From Streptomyces sp. KMM 9044 (GTDB taxonomy: Bacteria; Actinomycetota; Actinomycetes; Streptomycetales; Streptomycetaceae), in NCBI RefSeq assembly GCF_024701375.2, contig NZ_CP113910.1:806001-870000 (forward strand): a stretch of DNA of 64,000 bases, written 5' to 3'. The notes under the pieces were generated by a model, which was not told the DNA's origin, did not search any database, and was given only the letters and a program-made list of their open reading frames with translations. Positions 56,071-64,000 of the stretch are shown piece by piece. The translations under genes were made by a program, and so were the position numbers. The stretch's first letter is position 1; each line of letters opens with the position of its first letter.

Positions 56071-57276
56071 TCAGCTCAGGAGATCCCGGGCGATCCGCTC
56101 CGCGGTGCGTTCCAGGAGCGGGCCCGCCTGCGCGACGCACGTCGCCACCTCCGGCTCGAGATCGGTCAGCGCGTACGCCCGCCGGATCCCCGCCCTCTCC
56201 AGCGCCTCCGGCGGCAGCGTGAGCCGCCCGCACACCGCGACGACCTCCTTGCCTGCTTTGCGGGCCGCCGCGGCCACCCCCGCCGGGGCCTTGCCGTGCA
56301 GGGTCTGCTCGTCCAGCGAGCCCTCCCCGGTGATCACGAGGTCGGCACGCTCCACCGCGGGCGCGAAGCCGAGGACGTCCAGCATGACCTCGATACCGGG
56401 CCGGAACCGGGCTCCGAGGAGGAGCGCGCCGTACCCGATGCCGCCGGCCGCGCCGGCCCCCGGCGCGGCGGCGAGTTCCGTGGCCCTGGCCCCGGCCGGC
56501 TCCTCCAGCACCTTCACGAAGTGCGCGAGCGCCGCGTCCAGCCGCTGTACGTCCTCGGGGGAGGCGCCCTTCTGCGGGCCGTAGACCGCCGCGGCGCCCT
56601 TCGGGCCGGTCAGCGGGTTGTCGACATCGCTGGCGAGTACGAACCCGACCTCGCCGAGGCGCGGGTCCAGGCCCGACAGGTCCGCCGAGGCCAGTTCGGC
56701 GAGAGCTGCGCCGCCCGGCGTCACCGGCTCGCCGTCGGCCTTCAGGAAGCGGGCGCCCAGCGCGGCCAGCATGCCGCTGCCACCGTCCGTGCTGGCACTG
56801 CCTCCCACTCCGAACACCAGGGTGCGCGCGCCCGCGTCCAGCGCTGCCGTCAGCAGCTCCCCGGATCCGTACGTGGACGCCGTCAGCGGTGCGAGGACGC
56901 CGCCCGGCAGCCGCGCGAGTCCGCAGGCCTCCGCCATCTCCACCACGGCGGTGTCGCCGCGCAGCGCGAACGTCGCGGTGACCTCGTCGCCGAGAGGACC
57001 GGCGACCCGTACCTCCCGCCGTTCGAATCCGGCCGCGATCGCCGCGGCCACCGTGCCGTCGCCTCCGTCGGCGACGGGCAGCGCCTCGACCTCGAGGCCG
57101 GGTACCACCCCGCGCAGCCCGGCGGTCACCCGCTCGGCGACCTCCACGGCCGTCAGCGATCCCTTGAACTTGTCCGCGGCGACGAGCACCCGCCGCACCG
57201 ACGCTTCGGACTGTGCCGTCCCTGCCGACCGCGCCGATCGGGTACCGCTCACTGCAGCCTCCGCCACTTCCGCCAT
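56071..57276 (-). CDS. glxK: glycerate kinase
   Basis: 401 residues from ATG 57276. GlxK pattern: VLVAADKFKGSLTAVEVAER at the N-terminus, VADGGDGTVAAAIAAGFE, FGVGGSASTDGGSGMLAALG, LASDVDNPLTGPKGAAAVYG and VITGEGSLDEQTLHGKAPAG. It makes 2- or 3-phosphoglycerate from glycerate, which follows glyoxylate formed by the malyl-CoA lyase. The upstream 94 codons to 57558 have no conserved sequence. Confidence 0.9.
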   Translation of the reverse strand: MAEVAEAAVSGTRSARSAGTAQSEASVRRVLVAADKFKGSLTAVEVAERVTAGLRGVVPGLEVEALPVADGGDGTVAAAIAAGFERREVRVAGPLGDEVTATFALRGDTAVVEMAEACGLARLPGGVLAPLTASTYGSGELLTAALDAGARTLVFGVGGSASTDGGSGMLAALGARFLKADGEPVTPGGAALAELASADLSGLDPRLGEVGFVLASDVDNPLTGPKGAAAVYGPQKGASPEDVQRLDAALAHFVKVLEEPAGARATELAAAPGAGAAGGIGYGALLLGARFRPGIEVMLDVLGFAPAVERADLVITGEGSLDEQTLHGKAPAGVAAAARKAGKEVVAVCGRLTLPPEALERAGIRRAYALTDLEPEVATCVAQAGPLLERTAERIARDLLS

Positions 57277-57607
57277 CCCTTGCTCGCCGGGCCCGTACGC
57301 ATACCGGGTCAGCCGCGCCACCACCGACCCTAGTCCTCGGCACCCCGGACCGTCATGCCCCTGCCCAGCCCGTGGACGGCGTCGAGCGCGGGATCCGCGG
57401 GTGCTGCCGTGCGCCCTGGCCCGCCGAGCTTCCAGCCACGGTGGGTGCCGTTCGCCGCCACCGCCCTTTCCCCATGACCGCCCCACAGGACACTCAGGAC
57501 AGAACGGCCCGCACTGTCCTGCCTCCTGGATCCGGGGGTGCGTCGGGGAACAGCTCACGGACGTCGAAACGCCGCTTCACTCCGTGGCCCTGCAGGACGG
57601 CCGGCCC

Positions 57608-57755
57608 TGCCGACTCTGCTGCTCAATTCGGGGGAGGGTCACGCACCGCATCCGAGCGGGGCCGGCCGGGGCGCCGGACCGCCTCCCCGCGAGGCCCGTT
57701 GCCTGCGCCCCGTCGACAGGCCGGCGTCACTCTCCGCAATGGAGCGACAGAGTCC
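57608..57755 (+). repeat. dispersed ~145-bp repeat, copy 2
   Basis: Direct repeat of 55519-55662 with small indels, including a one-base indel within GGGGCGCCGGACC. The pair could be a small mobile element, since both contain the CTCCGNAATGGAG hairpin. Confidence 0.75.
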
Positions 57756-58448
57756 CTACCAAGTCCAAAACACCGGAGCTGCTCCCGACGCACCCGCGCC
57801 GGCACCGGCGCTCTCTGCCGAGCCGCCGCGGGGAGCGGGCGCCGCCCGACGGCACGACCGGGCCGGACGGGGGTACGACCTCCGACGACAGAAGGCGCGG
57901 GGCGGCCGAGGGACCGGGCTCGGCCGTGAGCTCGGACAGCTTCCCGTCACGGACCCGGGCAGCCGCCGATGATGGCGCGCCTGCATGACGGCGGAGCCTT
58001 CGACGTGGAAACCCTCACGTCGATCCGACTCCGAAGGTTCGAACTGCTGTCCTGCTGGATCGTATCGCGCAGCATGTCCGCCGATCACCCCTCCCCCCTG
58101 GGTCACCCCGCACCGGCTGCCCCTCCGCCCTCCCGGGTCACCCCGTGCCGACTGCCACGGACACCCTCCCCCGCCAGCTCGGGCAGCGTGGAGCCGAAGG
58201 AGGACACGGGGTGAACGGGGACAGTCCGCTCCTGGGTGCGGCAGGCCCGAAGCCGGCCGGACACCCCGCCGAACACGCTAAGGATCCAGGGGGACGCCTC
58301 CCGTGACGGACAACACAGCACCCCGCGGTAGGCGTCGTAGATCGATGTGTGAATAAATCAGCCACCTGGCTCGATTGTGATATCACTCCATCCTGCTGCA
58401 CACGCCCACTCACTCCGGGCGAACACTGCCCGCGAAAGGTGCTTTCCC
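57756..58448. other. intergenic region upstream of the MHYT gene
   Basis: No gene seen. AT-richer sequence near 58340-58380 probably holds the MHYT promoter. Confidence 0.45.
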
Positions 58449-59282
58449 GTGAACGCCACGCTGACCGACTTCCACTACGGGGCGGTGACACCTGTCACCG
58501 CCTATCTGATGGCCTGCCTGGGATCTGCCCTCGGCCTGCGCTGCACCGTGCGGTCCATGCGCCGCGGGGCACAGCGCAAGCGGATCGGCTGGCTCAGCCT
58601 GGCGGCCGTGTCCATCGGCTGCGGCATCTGGACGATGCACTTCATCGCGATGATCGGCTTCAGCGTCAACGGCGCGGCCGTCGAGTACAACACCCGACTG
58701 ACCCTGCTGAGCCTCGCGGTCGCGATCGTCGTCGTCGCCGTCGGTGTCTTCCTGGTCGGCTACCTCGGCGCCAGACCGACCGTCCTGGGCACTGCCGGTC
58801 TCGTCATGGGGCTGGGCGTGGCGGCCATGCACTACATCGGCATGGCCGCCATGGACATCAGCGGCACCATCCGCTACGAGACGTTCACCGTGCTGCTGTC
58901 CGTACTGGTCGCCGTGGTCGCGGCCACGGCGGCACTGTGGGCCGCGGTCTCCATCCAGGGGTTCTGGGCGAGCCTGGGTGCGAGTCTCGTGATGGGCATC
59001 GCCGTTACCGGCATGCATTACACGGGGATGGCTGCCGTCAGCGTGCACATCGATCACGCCGGAACGTCCCCCCCGTCCTCGGTCACCATCATGTCCTTCC
59101 TCCTGGCCATGATCGCCGGCCCGGTGACGGTCCTCGTCCTGGCCGCGGTGATCGTCATGTTCGACCCCGAGCTGATGCTCGGAAACGACGAGGTTTCCCC
59201 CGAGCCGCGCCCCGCGGTGGGCGGTGCGTTCACCGCCGGGCGGTCCTCTTCGCCCGTGCCCTACGGGCACCAGGGCCCGTGA
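58449..59282 (+). CDS. MHYT-domain integral membrane protein
   Basis: 277 residues from GTG 58449. Three MHYT units are present, each Met-His-aromatic-x: WTMHFIAM, AAMHYIGM and TGMHYTGM, spread over about seven helices. The motifs are thought to bind copper and sense oxygen, nitric oxide or carbon monoxide. Other bacteria link MHYT to GGDEF/EAL domains, but here there is only a short cytoplasmic tail (NDEVSPEPR), so the output is unknown. Confidence 0.85.
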   Translation: MNATLTDFHYGAVTPVTAYLMACLGSALGLRCTVRSMRRGAQRKRIGWLSLAAVSIGCGIWTMHFIAMIGFSVNGAAVEYNTRLTLLSLAVAIVVVAVGVFLVGYLGARPTVLGTAGLVMGLGVAAMHYIGMAAMDISGTIRYETFTVLLSVLVAVVAATAALWAAVSIQGFWASLGASLVMGIAVTGMHYTGMAAVSVHIDHAGTSPPSSVTIMSFLLAMIAGPVTVLVLAAVIVMFDPELMLGNDEVSPEPRPAVGGAFTAGRSSSPVPYGHQGP

Positions 59283-59319
59283 CGAGGCGCCGGGGAGCGG
59301 GGGATCGCTGGAACAAGGC

Positions 59320-59798
59320 CCCGGGCCCGTTCGAACCCCGGCCGTCGCTGCTCGCACTGCAGGCCGCCCCCGTGTCTGGTGAGGCCGCTGCTCACGCCGA
59401 CGACCCGGTGGCGGAGGGGACGACGATGCCGGTCGGGTTGCGGCCGTTGGCCGGTCCGACCGCCCTGGGCACCTTCCGGACTGCAGAGGTTCTCGGCGAG
59501 TTCGCCGTAGGTGTGGGTCTCGCCGGGATGCCCGTCAGCAGGTCCCAGACGCGGCGCTGGAACGGGGTGCCGTGCGGGCTCAGTTTCCGGGTGCGCTCCT
59601 TCAGCGCGACCGCGAAGTAGACCTCCGGTGGTTCCTCGGCCTCTCGGCAAAGGCCCCCGCGCCGTCGGCGCGGTCGCCGAAGCTCTCCTCCGCGGGGCGG
59701 TGGCGATGGCCGGTCATGTAGAGGCCGCACAGGTCGCCGCCGTCGGCGACGGGCGTCAGCCGACCGTATGAGCTGTCGATCACGGTGCACTGCTTCAT
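59320..59798 (-). pseudogene. O6-methylguanine-DNA methyltransferase, broken
   Basis: From ATG 59798 the frame begins MKQCTVIDSSYGRLTPVADG. Further parts appear in other frames: LSPHGTPFQRRVWDLLTGIP, HTYGELAENL and NGRNPTGIVVP. The catalytic PCHR is lost: a two-base insertion near 59423 turns CCC TGC CAC CGG into CCCTCCGCCACCGG, so the active-site cysteine is gone. At least three frameshifts. Next to the Ada-AlkA gene, with which it probably formed a repair pair. Confidence 0.85.
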
Positions 59799-59804
59799 GC
59801 GTCC

Positions 59805-61298
59805 TCATCTCGGCAGGATGTTGATCGGATGGCTGTCCGCCGCCCAGAGGTACTGCACCGCATACGCCCGCCAGGGCCGCCAGGCCGCCGCGTACGCGGT
59901 GAGCGCGGCGGCGGGGGTGGAGGGCAGGCCGAGTTCCCGGGCGGCGCGGCGGATGCCGAGGTCGGTGGGGAGGAAGGCGTCGGGGTCACCGAGGGCGCGC
60001 ATGGCGATGACGTCGGCGGTCCAGGGCCCAAGGCCCGGGAGGGCGAGGAGTTCCGCACGGATCTCGGACCAGTCGCTCCCGGCGCCCAGGCGTAGACTGC
60101 CGTCCACGAGTGCGTGCACCAGGGTGGCGAAGGTGGCACGGCGGGCGCGGGGCAGGGCCAGGGACCCGGGGTCCAGGTCCGCGAGTGCCCCGGGGGACGG
60201 GAAGAGATGGGTCAGTCCGCCCTCCGGGTCCGGGTCGTCCACCGGTTCGCCGTACGCGGTGACCAGGCGGGCCGCGTGGGTGCGGGCAGCCGCGGTGGAG
60301 ACCTGCTGTCCGAGCACGGCCCGGACGGCGAACTCCGCCTCGTCGACCGTACGCGGGACCCGGCGTCCGGGTGCTTTGTCCACGAGGGGTGCGAGAACCG
60401 GGTCGGTGCGCAGCCGGGCGTCGACGGCCATCGGGTCGGCGTCCAGGTCGAGGAGGCGACGGCAGCGGCTGATGGCGACGGTGAGGTCGCGCGGGTCGGT
60501 GAGGACGAGGCGGCAGGCGATGTGGTCGGGCCGCGGGGCCAGGGCCACGAAGCCGTGCCCGTGCGGCAGCCGCAGGGTGCGCCGGTAGGCGCCGTCCCGC
60601 CACTCCTCCACACCGGGTACGGCGGTGGCGGCGAGGTGGCCGAAGAGGTTGTCGGGGGTGAGCGGGGCCCGGAACGGCAGGCGCAGCGACAGGGCGGCAG
60701 GGGTGCCGGGGGCCGGGGCAGGGCCGGGCGTCCGCTTCGGCGCGCGGGCGCGCAGGTCGCTCGGGGCGAGGGCGAAGACCTCGCGCACGGTGTCGTTGAA
60801 GGTGCGGACGGAGGAGAAGCCCGCGGCGAAGGCGATCTCCGCCATCGGCAGGGTCGTCGTCTCGATGAGCAGTCGCGCCGTCTGCGCGCGCTGGGCCCGC
60901 GCGAGGGCGAGAGGGCCGGCGCCCAGCTCGGCGAGCAGTTGGCGTTCGACCTGCCGGGTGCTGTAGCCGAGCCGGGCGGCGAGCCCGGGCACGCCCTCCC
61001 GGTCCACGGTCCCGTCGGCGATCAGCCGCATGGCGCGGGCCACGGCGTCGGCCCGCTGGTTCCACTCCGGTGAGCCGGGGCTGGTGTCGGGACGGCACCG
61101 CTTGCAGGCCCGGAACCCCGCCTGCTGGCAGGCCGCCGCGCTCGGGTGGAAGACCATGTTCTCGGGCTTGGGCGGTACCACCGGGCAGCTGGGCCTGCAG
61201 TAGATGCCGGTGGTCAGGACCGCGGTGAAGAACCAGCCGTCGAACCGCGCGTCCTTGGACCGGACGGCGCGGAGGCAGCGTTCGGTGTCGGTGTGCAT
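59805..61298 (-). CDS. Ada-AlkA fusion: metal-binding/HTH activator plus 3-methyladenine DNA glycosylase
   Basis: 497 residues (start uncertain: ATG 61298; ATG 61310 or GTG 61328 also possible). The N-terminus has the Ada four-Cys site (TTGIYCRPSCPVVPP and ACKRCRP), then an AraC HTH (AEIAFAAGFSSVRTFNDTVR), then an AlkA glycosylase with the helix-hairpin-helix LPGLGPWTADVIAMRALGDP, where Asp is catalytic. It senses and removes methylated bases. The neighbouring ogt is broken, so this may be the only alkylation repair gene of the pair. Confidence 0.9.
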   Translation of the reverse strand: MHTDTERCLRAVRSKDARFDGWFFTAVLTTGIYCRPSCPVVPPKPENMVFHPSAAACQQAGFRACKRCRPDTSPGSPEWNQRADAVARAMRLIADGTVDREGVPGLAARLGYSTRQVERQLLAELGAGPLALARAQRAQTARLLIETTTLPMAEIAFAAGFSSVRTFNDTVREVFALAPSDLRARAPKRTPGPAPAPGTPAALSLRLPFRAPLTPDNLFGHLAATAVPGVEEWRDGAYRRTLRLPHGHGFVALAPRPDHIACRLVLTDPRDLTVAISRCRRLLDLDADPMAVDARLRTDPVLAPLVDKAPGRRVPRTVDEAEFAVRAVLGQQVSTAAARTHAARLVTAYGEPVDDPDPEGGLTHLFPSPGALADLDPGSLALPRARRATFATLVHALVDGSLRLGAGSDWSEIRAELLALPGLGPWTADVIAMRALGDPDAFLPTDLGIRRAARELGLPSTPAAALTAYAAAWRPWRAYAVQYLWAADSHPINILPR

Positions 61299-61365
61299 CC
61301 CCTTCTGCATGGGTCCAGCATCGGGCACGGGCCGGGCCCGGTCTCGCGGGAATCCGACATGAACC

Positions 61366-61548
61366 TCAGCCGGCCTGCGCCACCCCGGTTCGCCATGCCG
61401 ACTCGCGCAGCAACCGCAGCCCGTTGAGGCCGACCAGGACGGTCGAGCCCTCGTGGCCGGCGACGCCGAGCGGGAGCGGAAGGTGACCGATCAGGTCCCA
61501 CAGGACCAGGACGGTGATGGCCGTGCCGGCGATGACGAGGTTCTGCAC
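61366..61548 (-). pseudogene. heavy-metal P-type ATPase, C-terminal remnant
   Basis: The frame (MQNLVIAGTAITVLVLWDLI, GHLPLPLGVAGHEGSTVLVG) is the last two helices of CadA/ZntA-type exporters, where the sequence RQNLVIAGTAITVLVLWDLF ends the protein. The ATP- and metal-binding parts are missing. A plus-strand frame next to it (61557-61651, ELLDQAVYHVEHLRLGIIDA) is a fragment of another gene I do not recognise. Confidence 0.6.
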
Positions 61549-61717
61549 GACCGTACGCGCTGCACGACCACCATGTCGCCGAACTGCTGGACCAGGCCGT
61601 GTACCACGTGGAGCATCTGCGGCTCGGGATCATCGACGCGGCCGAGTGACCGCGCCGGTCCCGTGGGCGCTGCTCGCTGCTCGCCGCGTACTGCCCGGGC
61701 CGGGCGCGCAGCCCTCT

Positions 61718-64000
61718 CTAGTCGGTGAACTCCGCCGCCGTGGGCCGGCGTGAGAGCGCCGTCGCCTCCTCCGGGTCGGTCAGCGGTCGCAGCCGGTAGG
61801 TGTAGGCGTAGTCGCGGTCCGCGAGGAGCTTGTACTCGTCGTGGGTGTGGGCGCCCCAGCTGTCGTCGCCGCCCACGCCCATCTGCCGGTGGTTCAACCG
61901 CAGCACGACCGCGTCGCGCGGGGTGAGCTGGTAGTCGTGCCGCACCCCGGCCGACAGGTCCTCCGGGGTGAAGTGCGAGGCGTTGACCTCGAGCAGCGGT
62001 TCGCCGCTGACGAGCAGGCCGCGTCCGTCGCGTCCGGTCAGGGCGGCCCAGCGCACGTCGGTCCTGTTGCCGTTCTCCTGCGGGCGCAGATACGGCGTCC
62101 ACTGTCCGGCGACGGTGCCGGAGTACAGCCCGACATCGGTGCCGTCGGCGCGGTCCCAGTGGTTCTCCTCGGGACCGCGTCCGTAGTAGCGCAGGCGGTC
62201 CAGGCCCCGGGGCAGGAACAGCAGGGTGCCGACCTCCGGGAGGTACGGCAGGTCCGGCGCGCCGGGGTGCAGGGTGTTGCCGACCTTGATCTCGCCGTTG
62301 CCGAAGACGGTGTACGTGGTGGTGTAAGCGGACGCGGCGGCGGTGGACCCGGCGGCGGTGGGCAGGGTGCCGGTGACGGTGATCTCGACGGCCCGGTCCC
62401 GCAGGGCCCGCACCCGCACGTCCGTCACCCGGCGCCGGGCTCCGGCGTCGCGCCAGGTCTGGTTGCGGGTGTGCTGGCCGTTGCCCCGGTCGTTGTCGGT
62501 GGGCGCCCGCCAGAAGTTCGGCAGGGGACCGGAGTCGATCAGGCGCATACCGCCGGCCTCGTACGAGGTGATGACGCCTCCGCGCTTGTCCACCGTGACG
62601 GAGAAGCCCCTGCCCCGGACCGTGACGGCCCGGTCGCCGTCCTCGTGGTGCAGCGTCGGGACGCGTTCCAGTGGCACGGGGGGCACGGGCGGACTGCCCG
62701 CGTCGACGGGGAGCTGCTGCGCGGCCACCTCGAAGCCGGCGTCGGCCCACGGGCTGCGTTCCCTGGTGGTGAAGGACAGGCGCAGGAAGTACTCGGCGCC
62801 CGGAGCCGGGTTCCGCGGCAGCCGTACGGGCAGCGCGATGTCCTTGCCCGACAAGGGCGGAACGTCGAGCTGACCGCGGGTGAGCCTTCCCCGCTGTACG
62901 GCCCTCCCGTCGGCAATGAGGGACCAACTGCCTTCGAATTCAAGGAGGTTGGTGAACAGGTATTCGTTGGTGAGGGTGACGCGCCCCGAGGCGGGTGCGC
63001 CGCCGGAGCCGGACGCGGGCGTGACGTGTACGGCCTGGTGGATCCGCTTGACCTCGGCGGCCTTTCCGGTGTGGCCGCGGTCGGCGGTGACGATGCCGTC
63101 CCCGGCGAAGGCGCCGTCGTTGGGGTTGTCGCCCCAGTCGCCTCCGTAGGCGAGGAAGTCCTTGCCCCAGGGCCGCAGTTCGGTGCGCTCGGCGTCGGCC
63201 GCGTCGAACCAGAACCGCACCCCGTCGTCACCGGGACCGCGGCTTTCGGAGGCCAGTTCGGTGGCGCCGAGGGCACGCGCGTACACCCGGGCGCGCCGGA
63301 TGGTGCCGCTGAACTCCCTGGTGGGGTTGTCGGCATCGGTGGCGAGGGAGAGCGGCGCGGTGTTGACGTCGGGGCCGCGGGAGGTGGTCCGGGCGGCCCG
63401 TCGCACGCCGTCGGCATACAGGGTCAGCGTGCCCGCCTCCGCGTCGTAGACCCCGGCGATGTGGTGCTCGCGTCCGGTCCAGTCTTCCGGGACCGCCCAG
63501 GTGGCGGTGATCCACCGGCCTCCGCCGTGGACGAAGAACTCCAGGTTCCCGCCGTTCTGCTTGAGGGCGTACTGGGTGTCGCCCTTGACGAGGACCGGCT
63601 GGTGATAGCCCGTCACTTTCGGGGTGATCCACGCTTCCAGGGTCAACGAGCCGGTGAGGTCCAGGCGTTCGTCGCGGGCGAAGACGGTGCCGCCGAAGAT
63701 GCCGCGGTCACGGAAGAAGGACCCACTGGGGTTGACGATCTCGCCGCGCAGCCCGGCCGGGCCCGATTCGGTGAGCCCGATGCGCGGCGGGGCGGGGTGG
63801 CGCAGCGCCTGGTCGGCGAAGTCCCAGATCCAGCCGCCCTGGAGCACGTCGTGCCGGCGAACGACGTCCCAGTACTTCTTGAAGTTGCCGTTGGAGTTCC
63901 CCATCCCGTGCGAGTACTCGATCATCACGTACGGCCGGGGGTCGGCGGTGTCCCCGGCCCGCTGCTCGACGCGGGCCGGGCTCTCGTACATCCTCGAGCG
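61718..64000 (-). CDS. LacZ-type beta-galactosidase (GH2), N-terminus outside window
   Basis: The last ~760 residues. The nucleophile Glu is in YVMIEYSHGMGNS, as in the E. coli enzyme, and WIWDFADQAL follows. After it an inserted LamG-like domain (DLTGSLTLEAWITPKVTGYH) precedes the Bgal small-chain domain (LRYYGRGPEENHWDRADGTD and VRHDYQLTPRDAVV). It hydrolyses terminal beta-galactosides. The start, and any signal peptide, are outside the window. Confidence 0.9.
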   Translation of the reverse strand, partial: RSRMYESPARVEQRAGDTADPRPYVMIEYSHGMGNSNGNFKKYWDVVRRHDVLQGGWIWDFADQALRHPAPPRIGLTESGPAGLRGEIVNPSGSFFRDRGIFGGTVFARDERLDLTGSLTLEAWITPKVTGYHQPVLVKGDTQYALKQNGGNLEFFVHGGGRWITATWAVPEDWTGREHHIAGVYDAEAGTLTLYADGVRRAARTTSRGPDVNTAPLSLATDADNPTREFSGTIRRARVYARALGATELASESRGPGDDGVRFWFDAADAERTELRPWGKDFLAYGGDWGDNPNDGAFAGDGIVTADRGHTGKAAEVKRIHQAVHVTPASGSGGAPASGRVTLTNEYLFTNLLEFEGSWSLIADGRAVQRGRLTRGQLDVPPLSGKDIALPVRLPRNPAPGAEYFLRLSFTTRERSPWADAGFEVAAQQLPVDAGSPPVPPVPLERVPTLHHEDGDRAVTVRGRGFSVTVDKRGGVITSYEAGGMRLIDSGPLPNFWRAPTDNDRGNGQHTRNQTWRDAGARRRVTDVRVRALRDRAVEITVTGTLPTAAGSTAAASAYTTTYTVFGNGEIKVGNTLHPGAPDLPYLPEVGTLLFLPRGLDRLRYYGRGPEENHWDRADGTDVGLYSGTVAGQWTPYLRPQENGNRTDVRWAALTGRDGRGLLVSGEPLLEVNASHFTPEDLSAGVRHDYQLTPRDAVVLRLNHRQMGVGGDDSWGAHTHDEYKLLADRDYAYTYRLRPLTDPEEATALSRRPTAAEFTD

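Overview
The window is GC-rich chromosomal DNA from a Streptomyces or close relative. The signs are a G/C third-position bias in nearly every gene, GTG and TTG starts, several promoters that sit right against a start codon, the SpoIIE-type phosphatase, GvpL/F and SCO-like neighbour genes, and an ethylmalonyl-CoA pathway cluster of the actinomycete kind. From memory the non-island gene order resembles the S. coelicolor SCO6457-SCO6497 region; I could not check this here.

Layout. 1-7 kb: a partial PLP aminotransferase, a frameshifted secreted repeat protein, small conserved proteins, a DJ-1/PfpI protein, an ABC-F ATPase and a methyltransferase. 7-11.6 kb: a tightly overlapping minus-strand operon of type II NADH dehydrogenase, transketolase, a small unknown protein and a lone GvpL/F gas-vesicle protein. 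12.3-18 kb: a minus-strand peptidase operon (M55, M20, S9, S66) with a GNAT acetyltransferase. 18-22.3 kb: a methyltransferase, a large PAS-GAF-PP2C-HATPase regulator and an SRPBCC protein.

22.69-40.79 kb is an 18.1-kb accessory island. It splits a radical SAM gene of the Rv2578c type exactly between two residues of its Fe-S motif; a 9-bp direct repeat (TGCGTGTAC) lies on both sides, and joining the halves restores the motif. The island carries a secreted malectin/PKD/DUF1593 protein, a TIM-barrel sugar isomerase, a DUF2291 protein, a complete ribose-type sugar ABC importer, a SorC regulator, an FGGY kinase, a split two-subunit transketolase and a GH140-like (apiosidase-type, DUF4038) glycosidase, plus several decayed transposase pieces. 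Isomerase, kinase, two-subunit transketolase and apiosidase together match the non-oxidative D-apiose pathway, so I read the island as a plant-cell-wall apiose utilisation island. Two of its promoters share the palindrome (C/T)TGAAT-N4-ATTCAG.

41.8-55.5 kb returns to core genes: a secreted alpha/beta hydrolase, a HEAT-repeat protein, then the ethylmalonyl-CoA cluster (double 3-hydroxyacyl-CoA dehydrogenase, TetR regulator, ccr, meaA, malyl-CoA lyase, MaoC hydratase, acyl-CoA dehydrogenase), followed by phosphatidylserine decarboxylase and synthase. The ccr mRNA has a long leader that folds into a three-way junction. 55.5-64 kb holds glycerate kinase flanked by a dispersed 145-bp repeat, an MHYT membrane protein, a broken ogt gene, an Ada-AlkA fusion, a P-type ATPase remnant and the 3' part of a LacZ-type beta-galactosidase.
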